The position numbers and the translations under genes were made by a program. From Arthrobacter sp. 131MFCol6.1 (GTDB lineage: Bacteria; Actinomycetota; Actinomycetes; Actinomycetales; Micrococcaceae), in assembly GCF_000374925.1 (NCBI RefSeq), contig NZ_KB895545.1:62001-126000 (forward strand): DNA of 64,000 nt. The letters are read 5' to 3'. Of this stretch, positions 1 to 8,154 are shown piece by piece; the stretch's first letter is position 1; the number at the start of each line of letters is the position of its first letter. Below the pieces are notes generated by a model that saw nothing but the letters and a program-made list of their open reading frames with translations, was not told the DNA's origin and ran no database searches.

Positions 1-282
1 GTTGTCGGCGTTCTCCCGGACCGCGCAGGTGTTGAAGACCACGACGTCGGCCAATTCGCCGGCGGAGGGGACGTAGCCTGCGGCTTCCAGCATGCCGGCC
101 ATCCGCTCGGAATCGTGCACGTTCATTTGGCAACCGAAAGTGCGCACCTGATAGGTGCGGGGCTGGGCCGGGGCGGGACTTTCCGGTGCGGAAACGGGGT
201 CTGCGCTGGTTGCTGGCTGCACCGCCGGTGGCGCTGTTGGAGAAGTCGTGCCGGCTGCTGGGGAAGGAATGGTAAAACTCAC
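1..282 (-). CDS. miaB: tRNA-2-methylthio-N6-dimethylallyladenosine synthase, N-terminal part (runs off the window)
   Basis: Radical-SAM methylthiotransferase that modifies A37 of tRNAs reading UNN codons. Only the first 94 codons are present. After an Ala/Pro/Ser/Thr-rich leader of about 40 residues the UPF0004 domain begins, with TFGCQMN (Cys51) and FNTCAVRE (Cys86), two of the three cysteines expected to hold the auxiliary 4Fe-4S cluster. The radical-SAM CxxxCxxC motif would lie beyond base 1. The GTG at 280-282 is chosen because TACCCT sits six bases upstream and there is no ribosome-binding site, which fits a leaderless mRNA. It follows recX by 67 bases on the same strand, the usual actinobacterial recA-recX-miaB order. 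Family assignment is secure; the start is inferred. Confidence 0.93.
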   Translation of the reverse strand, partial: MSFTIPSPAAGTTSPTAPPAVQPATSADPVSAPESPAPAQPRTYQVRTFGCQMNVHDSERMAGMLEAAGYVPSAGELADVVVFNTCAVRENADN

Positions 283-288
283 CTGTTA

Positions 289-294
289 AGGGTA
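289..294 (-). promoter_or_regulatory. -10 element of a probable leaderless miaB promoter
   Basis: TACCCT on the minus strand, six bases before the miaB GTG. It matches the TANNNT form of actinobacterial -10 hexamers. Position relative to the start codon implies that transcription starts at or next to the first codon. No clear -35 was seen. Confidence 0.5.
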
Positions 295-349
295 ACGGGT
301 AAGGATAGCGGGCAGCGGCTGGTCCAGCGCAGACCCCCGCCCGGCGGCT

Positions 350-985
350 CTAGTCCCCGTCCCCTGCATGGCCGGCGGCGGCATCGAGCACCTCACCCAC
401 CACCCGGAAGGCGAGCGACGGCTGGTATCCCTTGCGGGCCAGCATTGAGGCAAGGCGGCGCGTCACCTTGTCGCGTTCCGCCCGGTCTTCGCCGCCGGTG
501 AATCCCCGCAGCTTGCGCTCCACGAGCTCCCTGGCTGCTGTTTCCTCGTCGGCGTCGCTGAGCTGATCCAGTGCACCGGCAGCGATCTCCGGGTCGATGC
601 CCTTGTCCGCAAGTTCGCGCCGCAAGGCCCCCTTGGCGAGCTTGCGGGTCTGGGACCTGCTGCGGACCCACATGTCGGCGAACTCGGCGTCGTCAACCAG
701 CCGCACTTCCTCGAAGCGGTCCAGCACGGCCTCCGCGACGTCCTCGGGGACGTTGCGCTCGGCCAGTTTGCGCGCGAGTTGCAGCCGGCTCTTGGGCGAA
801 TTCGTCAGCTGCCGCAGCACGATGGCACGCGCCACGGCCGCGGGGTCCGCGTCCCGGTCTTGTTCGGCCGGCGCACCCGCGCCATGGGCGCTGTCCGCGG
901 GCTGGTCGGGGTCGACAAAGCCGAGGGCAGGATTCCGTGATGGAAATCCTGCCCCCTTGCGCCGCCGGCTGTTAGAAGCCGTCAA
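350..985 (-). CDS. recX: Regulatory protein RecX
   Basis: Small helical protein that binds RecA filaments and inhibits recombinase and coprotease activity. The 211 residues comprise a disordered, charged N-terminal stretch (about 1-50) and then three-helix RecX repeats; recognisable pieces are [17 protein letters not shown] near residue 60, [16 protein letters not shown] near 95 and [15 protein letters not shown] near the C terminus. The start codon lies inside the end of recA (14-base overlap), so translation is probably coupled, which would keep RecX far below RecA levels. The ordering recA-recX is almost universal in actinobacteria. An internal start is possible because the first 50 residues are poorly conserved in this family. 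Confidence 0.95.
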   Translation of the reverse strand: MTASNSRRRKGAGFPSRNPALGFVDPDQPADSAHGAGAPAEQDRDADPAAVARAIVLRQLTNSPKSRLQLARKLAERNVPEDVAEAVLDRFEEVRLVDDAEFADMWVRSRSQTRKLAKGALRRELADKGIDPEIAAGALDQLSDADEETAARELVERKLRGFTGGEDRAERDKVTRRLASMLARKGYQPSLAFRVVGEVLDAAAGHAGDGD

Positions 986-2024
986 CGGCCTTCAGCTTCG
1001 GTGATTCCTCGGTCTCGGCCGGGGCCTTGACGCCGACACCGAGCTTTTCCTTGATCAAACGCTCGAGTTCGGCCGCCAGCTCCGGGTTGTCGCGCAGGAA
1101 GCGGCGGGAGTTCTCCATGCCCTGGCCCAGCTGGTCGCCATCGTAGGTGAACCAGGAGCCCGACTTTTTGATCAGGCCGTGCTCGACACCCATATCGATA
1201 ATGCCGCCCTCACGGGAAATGCCCTGGCCGTAGATGATGTCGAACTCGGCGATCTTGAAGGGCGGGGCCATCTTGTTCTTGACGATTTTGGCCTTGGTGC
1301 GGTTGCCGACGGAATCGGCGCCCTCTTTCAGGGTCTGGATGCGGCGGACGTCGATGCGAATGGAGGCGTAGAACTTCAGCGCCTTACCACCGGTGGTGGT
1401 TTCCGGAGAGCCGAAGAAGACACCGATCTTTTCACGCAGCTGGTTGATGAAGATGGCCGTGGTCTTCGTCTGGCTCAGGCGGCCGGTGATCTTACGCAGG
1501 GCCTGGCTCATCAGGCGGGCCTGCAGGCCAACGTGGCTGTCGCCCATGTCGCCTTCGATCTCCGCGCGGGGAACGAGGGCGGCCACGGAGTCGATGACGA
1601 TGACGTCAAGGGAGCCGGAACCAATAAGCATGTCCATGATTTCCAGTGCCTGCTCGCCGGTGTCCGGCTGGGAGACCAGGAGTGCGTCGGTATCGACGCC
1701 CAGCTTGGCGGCGTATTCCGGATCGAGGGCGTGCTCGGCGTCGATGAAGGCGGCAATGCCGCCCTGGCGCTGGGCGTTGGCAACGGCGTGCAGGGCGACC
1801 GTGGTCTTACCGGATGATTCCGGACCGTAGATTTCCACGACGCGGCCGCGGGGCAGGCCGCCAATTCCGAGGGCGACGTCCAGTGCGATGGAGCCGGTCG
1901 GGATGACTTCGATGGGCGCACGGACTTCATCGCCGAGGCGCATAACCGAGCCTTTGCCGAACTGCTTGTCAATCTGGGCAAGCGCTGCGTCGAGCGCCTT
2001 CTGGCGATCCGGGGCTGCGGCCAT
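972..2024 (-). CDS. recA: Recombinase RecA
   Basis: DNA-dependent ATPase that forms filaments on single-stranded DNA, drives homologous recombination and triggers LexA self-cleavage. The 350 residues are the normal length with no intein. The Walker A motif GPESSGKT is at residues 67-74, the MAW-type motif and the [18 protein letters not shown]2 region follow, and the C-terminal tail is acidic (EETEESPK). The ATG at 2022-2024 has an AGAGGTG ribosome-binding site. The upstream 150 bases contain two separate DNA-damage control elements, described separately. It is followed by an overlapping recX. Confidence 0.99.
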   Translation of the reverse strand: MAAAPDRQKALDAALAQIDKQFGKGSVMRLGDEVRAPIEVIPTGSIALDVALGIGGLPRGRVVEIYGPESSGKTTVALHAVANAQRQGGIAAFIDAEHALDPEYAAKLGVDTDALLVSQPDTGEQALEIMDMLIGSGSLDVIVIDSVAALVPRAEIEGDMGDSHVGLQARLMSQALRKITGRLSQTKTTAIFINQLREKIGVFFGSPETTTGGKALKFYASIRIDVRRIQTLKEGADSVGNRTKAKIVKNKMAPPFKIAEFDIIYGQGISREGGIIDMGVEHGLIKKSGSWFTYDGDQLGQGMENSRRFLRDNPELAAELERLIKEKLGVGVKAPAETEESPKLKAVDGF

Positions 2025-2088
2025 GATTCACACCTCTAATACTTTCTCGCTGTGGAGTGGCCGTGGAGGCCTTTGTCTGTCATCACTG

Positions 2089-2112
2089 ACGCTACTGGCA
2101 CCCTCCGACAAA
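2089..2112 (-). promoter_or_regulatory. PafBC-type (LexA-independent) DNA-damage promoter of recA
   Basis: The minus strand reads TTGTCGGAG, eight bases, then TAGCGT. This matches the published mycobacterial RecA-NDp consensus tTGTCRgtg-N8-TAnnnT, recognised by the PafBC activator, in all but one of its better conserved positions. Transcription would start near base 2082, leaving a leader of about 58 bases before recA. The match and spacing are visible; activator binding is inferred. Confidence 0.7.
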
Positions 2113-2168
2113 GTTGTCGAGAGAACCACTTATGTGGAAAACGGTCTGAAAAAAAGCATATCGCTATC

Positions 2169-2182
2169 CGAACAGATATTCG
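2169..2182. promoter_or_regulatory. LexA (SOS) box upstream of recA
   Basis: CGAACAGATATTCG resembles the actinobacterial SOS box (GAAC-N4-GTTC) with one mismatch, reading GAAC-agat-ATTC. It lies about 145 bases upstream of the recA start and 57 bases upstream of the PafBC-type promoter. This parallels the mycobacterial arrangement in which a more distal recA promoter is LexA-controlled and the proximal one is not. Confidence 0.6.
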
Positions 2183-2258
2183 AACAAGCGGGCGGCGTGT
2201 CAGGCGTCGACGGGTCGTGTCAGGCGTCAACGGGGCTCAGCCGGCGTCGTCGCAGGTG

Positions 2259-2495
2259 TCAGCGGGGCCCGGTGGTGTCACGGGGTTTGACGTCCCGGCC
2301 CAGGCGGCGCTCCGGCGGGACGTCCTGGACGTCGCACAGGGCAAGCCACACCTGGCGGGGCGGAACGCCGGCGCTGAGGGCCTGGTCCGCGGTGCGGCCT
2401 CCAACGCCTGCCAGGACCAGCGAACTGCTCAGGACGCGGGAGTATCCCGCGCCGAACTCGTCGTCCATAAGCCGCCAAAAGTCACTGATTCGCAC
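2259..2495 (-). CDS. DUF3046 family protein
   Basis: Short protein of 78 residues, of unknown function, belonging to a family found almost only in actinobacteria next to recA (Rv2738c in Mycobacterium tuberculosis is a member). Visible features are the N-terminal RISDFWRLMDDEFG segment, a central helix-rich part with GVGGRTADQAL, and PPRQVWLALCDVQDVP near residue 55. The GTG start at 2493-2495 is followed by the conserved opening of the family. No strong ribosome-binding site is evident. The gene is divergent from the marR-type gene, with 41 bases between the chosen starts. Placement suggests a link to DNA repair but the sequence does not prove one. Confidence 0.85.
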   Translation of the reverse strand: MRISDFWRLMDDEFGAGYSRVLSSSLVLAGVGGRTADQALSAGVPPRQVWLALCDVQDVPPERRLGRDVKPRDTTGPR

Positions 2496-2523
2496 GAGTA
2501 AAGTCTCTCACGGCCCGGGACTC

Positions 2524-2529
2524 TAGAAT
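2524..2529 (+). promoter_or_regulatory. -10 element of a probable leaderless marR-type promoter
   Basis: TAGAAT is placed exactly seven bases before the ATG at 2537. There is also an in-frame ATG at 2528 overlapping this hexamer, which makes the upstream ATG unlikely as the start. Confidence 0.55.
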
Positions 2530-2536
2530 GGTTGCC

Positions 2537-3046
2537 ATGAGCAACCCAACTGAGTCCGCGGGAAATGCAGCTCCCGATCCCGCCGGCGCGGATGCCGCCC
2601 TGGACGCCGTCGAGAACCAGCTGAGCCTGCTCTGGCGCCGGGGCCGGTCGATTTCCCATCAGCTCTCGCGCCAGGTCCATCCGGACATGGAACCAGCCGC
2701 CTACGGGCTGCTCAGCGTGATCCGCAAGCAGGGCCCCATCCGGCTGACCGATCTCGCCTCCTGCATCGGTGTCGGCAAGCCTTCGGTGAGCCGGCAGATC
2801 GCCTTCCTCGAGGGCCTCGGGCTGGTGTCCAAGGAGGCGGACCCCCTGGACGGCCGGGCGCAGGCCATCCGGCTGACGCCCGAAGGCGAGGAAAGGATGC
2901 ATCAGGTCCAGGACGCCCGACGTGAGGTGTTTCGGGAACGCCTGGCGGAATGGCCCGCCGAGGATCTGCAGGCGCTGGCCATGTACATGGCCAAGCTCAA
3001 TGCCACCTACGAACGTGACGGGTTCCCCCGGGACGAGCCTGCCTGA
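2537..3046 (+). CDS. MarR-family transcriptional regulator
   Basis: Winged-helix DNA-binding protein of 169 residues. The MarR core is visible: IRLTDLASCIGVGKPSVSRQ forms the helix-turn-helix, followed by LEGLGLVSKEADPLDGRAQ as the wing, and RLTPEGEERM leading into the dimerisation helices. The ATG at 2537 is preferred over the one at 2528, because TAGAAT lies seven bases upstream and implies a leaderless mRNA. It is divergent from DUF3046 and followed by a strong terminator, so it is a single-gene unit. MarR proteins usually respond to small ligands or oxidants and control a neighbour or themselves; no dedicated target gene is adjacent. Confidence 0.88.
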   Translation: MSNPTESAGNAAPDPAGADAALDAVENQLSLLWRRGRSISHQLSRQVHPDMEPAAYGLLSVIRKQGPIRLTDLASCIGVGKPSVSRQIAFLEGLGLVSKEADPLDGRAQAIRLTPEGEERMHQVQDARREVFRERLAEWPAEDLQALAMYMAKLNATYERDGFPRDEPA

Positions 3047-3082
3047 CTCCCCCGGCGGGAATCCAGGTCCCCGGAATACGTC

Positions 3083-3114
3083 AGAGGACCTCCGGCCGCG
3101 GCCGGAGGTCCTCT
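3083..3114 (+). terminator. Rho-independent terminator after the marR-type gene
   Basis: A perfect 16-bp inverted repeat with no unpaired loop bases (arms 3083-3098 and 3099-3114) followed by TGTGTGTCTT. It lies 37 bases after the stop codon. It could also serve the convergent clgR gene, which ends at 3146. Confidence 0.8.
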
Positions 3115-3145
3115 TGTGTGTCTTAGGTCTTAAGTGAGTTGGGGG

Positions 3146-3505
3146 TTAGCGTGCTCCGGAGAGGAGGCCCTTGGCCAGCTCGTCGCTGAGGTCGGAGTTG
3201 AGCTCCCGGTCGAGGTCGCGGCCGTAGCGCTGCGCGAACTCCTGGGGAACGGTGTCCGGAACCGCGACGCCTTCTGCGACTGCGACGCGGTCGCTGACTT
3301 CGCGGAGCATGCTCGAAAGCGGAACATCGAGGGCCGAGCAGATCGAGGAGAGCAACTCCGAGGAGGCTTCCTTCTGGCCGCGTTCCACTTCGCTCAGGTA
3401 GCCCAAGGAAACACGGGCACTGTGAGAGACTTCGCGGAGCGTACGGCCCTGGCGCTGGCGGACGTCGCGCAGGACATCACCGATTTCGTGACGTAGTACA
3501 ACCAT
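3146..3505 (-). CDS. clgR: XRE-family regulator ClgR (Clp gene regulator)
   Basis: Helix-turn-helix activator of Clp protease and other proteolysis genes in actinobacteria. The protein opens [20 protein letters not shown], followed by an XRE-type HTH ([20 protein letters not shown]) and [20 protein letters not shown]. The C-terminal tail ending in LLSGAR is short and apolar, as in ClgR homologues that are themselves Clp substrates. I choose the ATG at 3503-3505 (119 residues) because AAGGAG lies seven bases upstream and the family starts here. The reading frame stays open upstream to 3697, so a longer form of 183 residues is possible. Its place beside cinA and pgsA is the same as in Mycobacterium (Rv2745c beside pgsA3). 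Confidence 0.85.
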   Translation of the reverse strand: MVVLRHEIGDVLRDVRQRQGRTLREVSHSARVSLGYLSEVERGQKEASSELLSSICSALDVPLSSMLREVSDRVAVAEGVAVPDTVPQEFAQRYGRDLDRELNSDLSDELAKGLLSGAR

Positions 3506-3737
3506 CTTGCGCTCCTTCTGTTCGCTCTTGGCCTGATCGGCGAGGCCCACATCCTTCCAGCGGACAACGCCGTTTACGGATACGGGCTGCTTTACCATCT
3601 GTATCGCCTTGCTCCTCGTACTGTCGAGTCCGCCGGTGGGGGCGGACTCTGCTGATGATTTCATCCTAGGCGCCTCCCTCATTTGGAAGCGACACAATGT
3701 AACAACTATTCGGAATCAACTTTTGTTCCCGGCAACT

Positions 3738-4280
3738 TTACGCCCGGTAGCCTTCGGAAGATAGGGCCTCCAGCAGACGCTCCAGCGCAGCGCCGCACGC
3801 GAGGGCGCGGATCTCTGCGCGGCTGCCCTCAAACGAATAGGGGTACGACGTCGATCCTTCCGCCGTGGCGATGCCGATAAAGACCGTGCCGACCGCTTTG
3901 CCGTCGTGCGGTTCGGGCCCGGCCACGCCGGTGGTGGACACCCCGATGTCGGCGCCGCAGATGCGCCGCGCGCCGTCGGCCATGGCTGCGGCTACGTCGC
4001 CGTCCACGGAGCCGACGGAGTCGAGCAGCTCACTGGGGACGCCCAGAACGCCGGCCTTGACCTTGTTGGCGTAGGACACCACGCCGCCCTGCAGCATCCC
4101 GGAGGCGCCGGGCGTGTCGGCCAGCACGGCGGTGACCATCCCGGCGGTGAGGGATTCGGCGGTGGCGGCGGTCATGCCGCGGCCGAGGGCGCCGGTGACG
4201 GCCTGCTCCGCCAGCCGGTGCAGGTTGGGGTGGAGGTTGGGATGCAGTTGGGGATGAGGAGCTGGGTCCGGCTGGTTCAT
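3738..4280 (-). CDS. cinA: CinA C-terminal-domain protein (PncC-type nicotinamide-nucleotide amidase)
   Basis: Predicted amidohydrolase that converts nicotinamide mononucleotide to nicotinate mononucleotide, salvaging NAD breakdown products. The 180 residues contain only the C-terminal CinA domain: AESLTAG near residue 42 (nucleophile Ser), SYANKVKAGVLGV near 70 and STTGVAGPEPHDGKAVG near 120. The larger N-terminal MoCF-like domain of full CinA is absent, as in PncC. The start ATG at 4278-4280 overlaps the pgsA stop by four bases (ATGA), so translation is coupled. The N terminus carries a short His/Pro repeat (HPQLHPNLHPNLH). In Gram-positive bacteria the gene is often in the recA neighbourhood. 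Confidence 0.9.
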   Translation of the reverse strand: MNQPDPAPHPQLHPNLHPNLHRLAEQAVTGALGRGMTAATAESLTAGMVTAVLADTPGASGMLQGGVVSYANKVKAGVLGVPSELLDSVGSVDGDVAAAMADGARRICGADIGVSTTGVAGPEPHDGKAVGTVFIGIATAEGSTSYPYSFEGSRAEIRALACGAALERLLEALSSEGYRA

Positions 4281-4915
4281 GGCTTGTTCTCCCTTGAACG
4301 TTGTTTCTCTGCCCTGATGCCGGCGGCCCGCAGCTTGAGCGCCTCGATGACGTATTCGCCGCCGGTCCACAGGGTGATGACCAGGGCAGCCATCATCACG
4401 ACGAACGCTACAACGCCCAGCCACGGGGCTAGGGACGCCAGCGGAAGGACGTAGAGAAAGATGGCCACCGTCTGCACCACGGTCTTGAGCTTGCCGCCGC
4501 GCGAGGCCGGGATGACGCCGTAGCGGATCACGAAGAAGCGCAGCGCTGTGATGCCCCACTCCCGGACCAGGATCAGGATCGTGACCCACCACGGCAGTTC
4601 CTGGAGCAACGAGAGCATGACCAGCGCGGAACCGATCAGGAGCTTGTCGGCAATCGGGTCAGCAATCTTGCCGAAGTCGGTGACGAGGCCGCGGGACCGG
4701 GCGATGTCGCCGTCGAGCTTGTCCGTGTAGATGGCCACCGCGAAGACGAAGGCGGCCGCCCAGCGCCAGACGCCGTTCTGGGCCTGCAGTCCCGGCGCGT
4801 CGAGGAGGAGGAACCAGACGAAGAACGGCACCAGCACTATCCGCAGCATCGTGAGGACATTCGGCAGGTTCCAGATCCGCGAGGCGGATCCGGCGTTGGC
4901 TTCGGCGCTATTCAC
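4277..4915 (-). CDS. pgsA: CDP-diacylglycerol--glycerol-3-phosphate 3-phosphatidyltransferase
   Basis: Integral membrane enzyme for the first committed step of phosphatidylglycerol and cardiolipin synthesis. The 212 residues contain the CDP-alcohol phosphatidyltransferase signature DG-xx-AR-x8-G-xxx-D-xxx-D, seen as DGDIAR...GKIADPIAD around residues 69-91, inside a protein with about five or six hydrophobic segments. The N terminus NLPNVLTMLRIVLVPFFV is typical. It overlaps cinA by four bases. Because clgR-linked PgsA paralogues occur in actinobacteria (PgsA3 of Mycobacterium), this could be one of several paralogues in the genome. Confidence 0.93.
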   Translation of the reverse strand: MNSAEANAGSASRIWNLPNVLTMLRIVLVPFFVWFLLLDAPGLQAQNGVWRWAAAFVFAVAIYTDKLDGDIARSRGLVTDFGKIADPIADKLLIGSALVMLSLLQELPWWVTILILVREWGITALRFFVIRYGVIPASRGGKLKTVVQTVAIFLYVLPLASLAPWLGVVAFVVMMAALVITLWTGGEYVIEALKLRAAGIRAEKQRSRENKP

Positions 4916-4936
4916 CTTCCTAGGCTACCGTCTGCG

Positions 4937-7927
4937 CTACCGCCCGGTGAGCGACCAGGCGTCCTCCGAGCCGTCCTCGTCGCTGGAACCGCCGTCGGCG
5001 CCGTCGTGGTAGTCGATCGCATGGGTGCGGTTTTCCAGGTCGGCCGCCACGAGGTCCTCGGCGTAACCGCCCTGGGCGATGTTCGCGTTGGCGTTATCGC
5101 TCAGTGCCGCGGTCTGCGAGTCGGCGGACACCGGACCGTCCTGCCCCTTCATCGCGGCCAGCACGGCGGCGAGGTCATCGGGCTTGACCAGCACGTCGCG
5201 CGCCTTGGAACCTTCGGAGGGCCCCACCACTCCCCTGGACTCGAGCAGGTCCATGAGGCGGCCGGCCTTCGCGAAACCGACACGGAGCTTGCGCTGGAGC
5301 ATCGAGGTGGAGCCGAACTGGGTGGTGACCACGAGCTCGGTTGCCTGGAGCAGGACCTCAAGATCGTCCCCGATGTCGTCGTCGATCTGCTTCTTCTGCG
5401 CCTCGGGCGCGACGTCGTCCCGGTAGACGGCCTTGAGCTGGCCCTTGACGTGCTCGACGACCTTGTGGATTTCGGATTCGGTGACCCAGGCACCCTGGAC
5501 ACGCATCGCCTTGGACGCCCCCATCGGCAGGAACAGGGCATCGCCCTGGCCGATGAGTTTTTCGGCGCCCGGCTGGTCCAGGACCACGCGGGAGTCGGTG
5601 ACGGAGGAGGTGGCGAAGGCCATGCGGGAGGGCACGTTCGCCTTGATCAGGCCGGTCACGACGTCGACCGACGGGCGCTGGGTGGCCAGGACCAGGTGGA
5701 TGCCGGCCGCACGGGCCAGCTGCGTGATGCGGACGATCGAGTCTTCGACGTCGCGCGGGGCCACCATCATGAGGTCGGCGAGTTCGTCCACGATCACCAG
5801 CAGGTACGGGTACGGCTTGATGACGCGCTTGGAACCTTCGGGCGGGTGGACCTTGCCGGCCCGGACGGCCTTGTTGAAGTCATCGATGTGCTTGAAGCCG
5901 TAATTGGCGAGGTCGTCGTAGCGGGCATCCATTTCCCGGACCACCCACTGCAGGGCCTCTGCCGCCTTCTTCGGGTTGGTGATGATCGGGGTGATGAGGT
6001 GCGGGACCCCCTCGTAGGCCGTGAGTTCCACGCGCTTGGGGTCCACCATGACCATCCGGACCTCGTCCGGGGTGGCCCGCATCAGGATCGAGGTGATCAT
6101 CGAGTTCACGAACGAGGACTTGCCGGCACCGGTGGCACCGGCCACGAGCAAGTGCGGCATCTTGGCCAGGTTGGCCACGACGTACCCGCCCTCGACGTCC
6201 TTGCCGACCCCCATGACCATGGGGTGGTCGGTGCGGCGGGCGTTCTGGCTGCGCAGCACGTCGCCCAGGGAAACGGTTTCGCGGTCCGTGTTGGGGATTT
6301 CGATGCCGATGGCCGACTTGCCCGGGATGGGACTCAGGATGCGCACATCCGAGCTGGCAACGGCATAGGAGATGTTCTTGGACAGGGCGGTGACCCGCTC
6401 CACCTTGGTGCCCGGGGACAGCTCGATTTCGTAGCGGGTCACGGTGGGGCCGCGGCTGAAGCCGGTGACCTGCGCCTCCACGTTGAACTGGTTGAGGGTC
6501 TCGGTGAGCGAGGCGACAATCGCGTCGTTGGCCTCGGTGCGTTCCTTGGGGATGGAACCGGGTGTCAGCACGTCCGACGCCGGCAGGGTGTAGGTGACGT
6601 CGCCGGCCAAGGAGAGCTGTTCGGTGCGCTGCGGAATCGGGGTGGGCAGCGGTGCCGGCGCGACCGGGTTGGAGGGGACCTTGGCGGCCGCGGCGGCGGC
6701 GGGATTGAGCGATCCCGCGGCCACCATCCCCGGAGTGACCAGCGGGATGGCCTCGGTGGCGTCGCCGCTGGACTCCGCCGCAGCGCCGGCGGATCCTGCC
6801 GAGCCCAGCCCCTGGGCGGCCTTGATCTTTTCGACGGCGATCTCGGCCTGGGTGGGACGGCGGACGCCGGGCGCCACATCGGGCGCAGCATCGGCCGCGG
6901 CGCCAGAGTGCGCCTTGCCCTTGGCGCCCTTGGCCGGACGTGCGTCGGCAGCTTCCTCATCTGCGATGAGGGCGCGCTCGAAGGCCTCGTCGCCGACGTA
7001 GCCTTCCAGGCCGGACTCGTCGTCGTGGTCCTTGCCGAAGAGGCGCTTGCGCTTCTTCCTGGCCGGGGCCGGTGCGTCGTTCTCGTACAGGTAGCTGCGG
7101 TCGTGGCGGTCGCCGTCTTCGTCGTCCTGCAGGTCGATGCCCATCAGGTGCTCGTAGGCGTCGCGCAGGCGGCCGGGGATGGCGCCGAAGGGCGTGGCGG
7201 TGACGATCAGCAGCGAGGTGAAGGCCAGCAGGCCGTACACCGCGACGGGGACGGCGGTGTGCACGGCGGCCAGCGGGGCCGCGGCGAGGTAGCCGAGCAT
7301 GCCGCCGGCCCGGCGCAGGCCGTCAAAGCCGTCGGCGACGGTCGGCTGGCCGCCAATGATGTGGGCCAGCCCGGAACCGGCGAACGTCATGATGAGGAAG
7401 CCGATGCCGATCCGGTTGTTGCCGCGGCCGTCGTCGGGCTGGCGGAACAGGCGGAAGGCGCACACGAACAGCATGAGCGGCAGCAGCAGGGCCATCCAGC
7501 CGAATGTGCCGTTGACGATCGCAAAGATGAGATCGGGGAGCCAGCCCTGGAATCCCCACCACGCGAAGGTGGCGACGAAGACTCCCAGGGCCAGATTGAA
7601 CAGGGCGGCGCCGTCGCGGCGGTCCTCGGGGGCGAGGTCGCTGACGTCGTGGCCGACCCGGCGGATGCCGGCGCCGATCACGTGGGCGACGCCCAGCCAG
7701 GCTCCGGCCAGCACCCGCACCACCCAGGGCTGGTGCGGCTCAACAACGGCCAGCTGCCGGGTCCGGGCGGTGGCTGTTGTTCTACCTGCGGTGCCGCCTG
7801 CGGTGCCGCCTGCGGCGCCCCGCGGCCGGGCGGATTTGGATGCGGCGGGACTGGACCCCCGGCCGGGAGAACTGCCTGATTTGCCGCTTGAGTTTCCTCT
7901 AGGCGCGGAAGAAGTACGAGTCGCCAT
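4937..7927 (-). CDS. ftsK: DNA translocase FtsK/SpoIIIE
   Basis: Septum-anchored DNA pump that clears chromosomal DNA during division. The 996 residues show an Ala/Gly/Ser-rich tail, about four transmembrane helices (roughly residues 90-290), a long low-complexity linker rich in Ala, Pro and acidic residues, then the RecA-like motor with Walker A (AGATGAGKSS) and Walker B (LLVIVDELADLMM), and TQRPSVDVVTGLIKANVPSR. The C-terminal winged-helix gamma domain that reads orienting DNA motifs is intact (STSMLQRKLRVGFAKAGRLM). I choose the ATG at 7925-7927 because TACCGT lies seven bases upstream (leaderless type); the frame remains open 20 codons further. Near the N terminus the DNA has a short tandem repeat encoding GGTAGGTAG. 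Confidence 0.96.
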   Translation of the reverse strand: MATRTSSAPRGNSSGKSGSSPGRGSSPAASKSARPRGAAGGTAGGTAGRTTATARTRQLAVVEPHQPWVVRVLAGAWLGVAHVIGAGIRRVGHDVSDLAPEDRRDGAALFNLALGVFVATFAWWGFQGWLPDLIFAIVNGTFGWMALLLPLMLFVCAFRLFRQPDDGRGNNRIGIGFLIMTFAGSGLAHIIGGQPTVADGFDGLRRAGGMLGYLAAAPLAAVHTAVPVAVYGLLAFTSLLIVTATPFGAIPGRLRDAYEHLMGIDLQDDEDGDRHDRSYLYENDAPAPARKKRKRLFGKDHDDESGLEGYVGDEAFERALIADEEAADARPAKGAKGKAHSGAAADAAPDVAPGVRRPTQAEIAVEKIKAAQGLGSAGSAGAAAESSGDATEAIPLVTPGMVAAGSLNPAAAAAAKVPSNPVAPAPLPTPIPQRTEQLSLAGDVTYTLPASDVLTPGSIPKERTEANDAIVASLTETLNQFNVEAQVTGFSRGPTVTRYEIELSPGTKVERVTALSKNISYAVASSDVRILSPIPGKSAIGIEIPNTDRETVSLGDVLRSQNARRTDHPMVMGVGKDVEGGYVVANLAKMPHLLVAGATGAGKSSFVNSMITSILMRATPDEVRMVMVDPKRVELTAYEGVPHLITPIITNPKKAAEALQWVVREMDARYDDLANYGFKHIDDFNKAVRAGKVHPPEGSKRVIKPYPYLLVIVDELADLMMVAPRDVEDSIVRITQLARAAGIHLVLATQRPSVDVVTGLIKANVPSRMAFATSSVTDSRVVLDQPGAEKLIGQGDALFLPMGASKAMRVQGAWVTESEIHKVVEHVKGQLKAVYRDDVAPEAQKKQIDDDIGDDLEVLLQATELVVTTQFGSTSMLQRKLRVGFAKAGRLMDLLESRGVVGPSEGSKARDVLVKPDDLAAVLAAMKGQDGPVSADSQTAALSDNANANIAQGGYAEDLVAADLENRTHAIDYHDGADGGSSDEDGSEDAWSLTGR

Positions 7928-7934
7928 ACCCGCC

Positions 7935-7940
7935 ACGGTA
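7935..7940 (-). promoter_or_regulatory. -10 element of a probable leaderless ftsK promoter
   Basis: TACCGT on the minus strand, seven bases before the chosen ATG, with no ribosome-binding site in between. Confidence 0.45.
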
Positions 7941-8096
7941 CCGGATGCCGGGCCGAAAACCCCGAATTTCCGGGCGTCCGGGATCATGTTGCCGCCGGAC
8001 CCAACGGGAACGGCCTCCCCCGCCTCCCGCGGCGCTCAGGCTGCGGGTTGGCCGGGAAGGCCGTTGACCAGGCGTGCGCCGGGTACGGGTGGAGGA

Positions 8097-8154
8097 CTTA
8101 CGACCGGAGAACCACCTGAGGCTTACGCCCGGTGAACCACCTGAGGCTTACGCC
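8097..8154. repeat. Tandem 25-bp repeat spanning the rnj stop codon
   Basis: A 19-base segment at 8111-8129 recurs at 8136-8154 with a period of 25 bases, and a decayed third copy begins near 8097. The copy at 8136-8154 includes the last codons and stop of the RNase J gene, so the end of the gene has been duplicated into the spacer. The period is not a multiple of three. Confidence 0.7.

Noticed and set aside
5006..7879. Very long open frame opposite ftsK (957 codons), and similar ones opposite pnp, RNase J, infB and proS
   Set aside because: In high-GC DNA the antisense frame of a real gene is often open; these have low-complexity Gly/Val/Arg/Asp-rich translations and no domain similarity.
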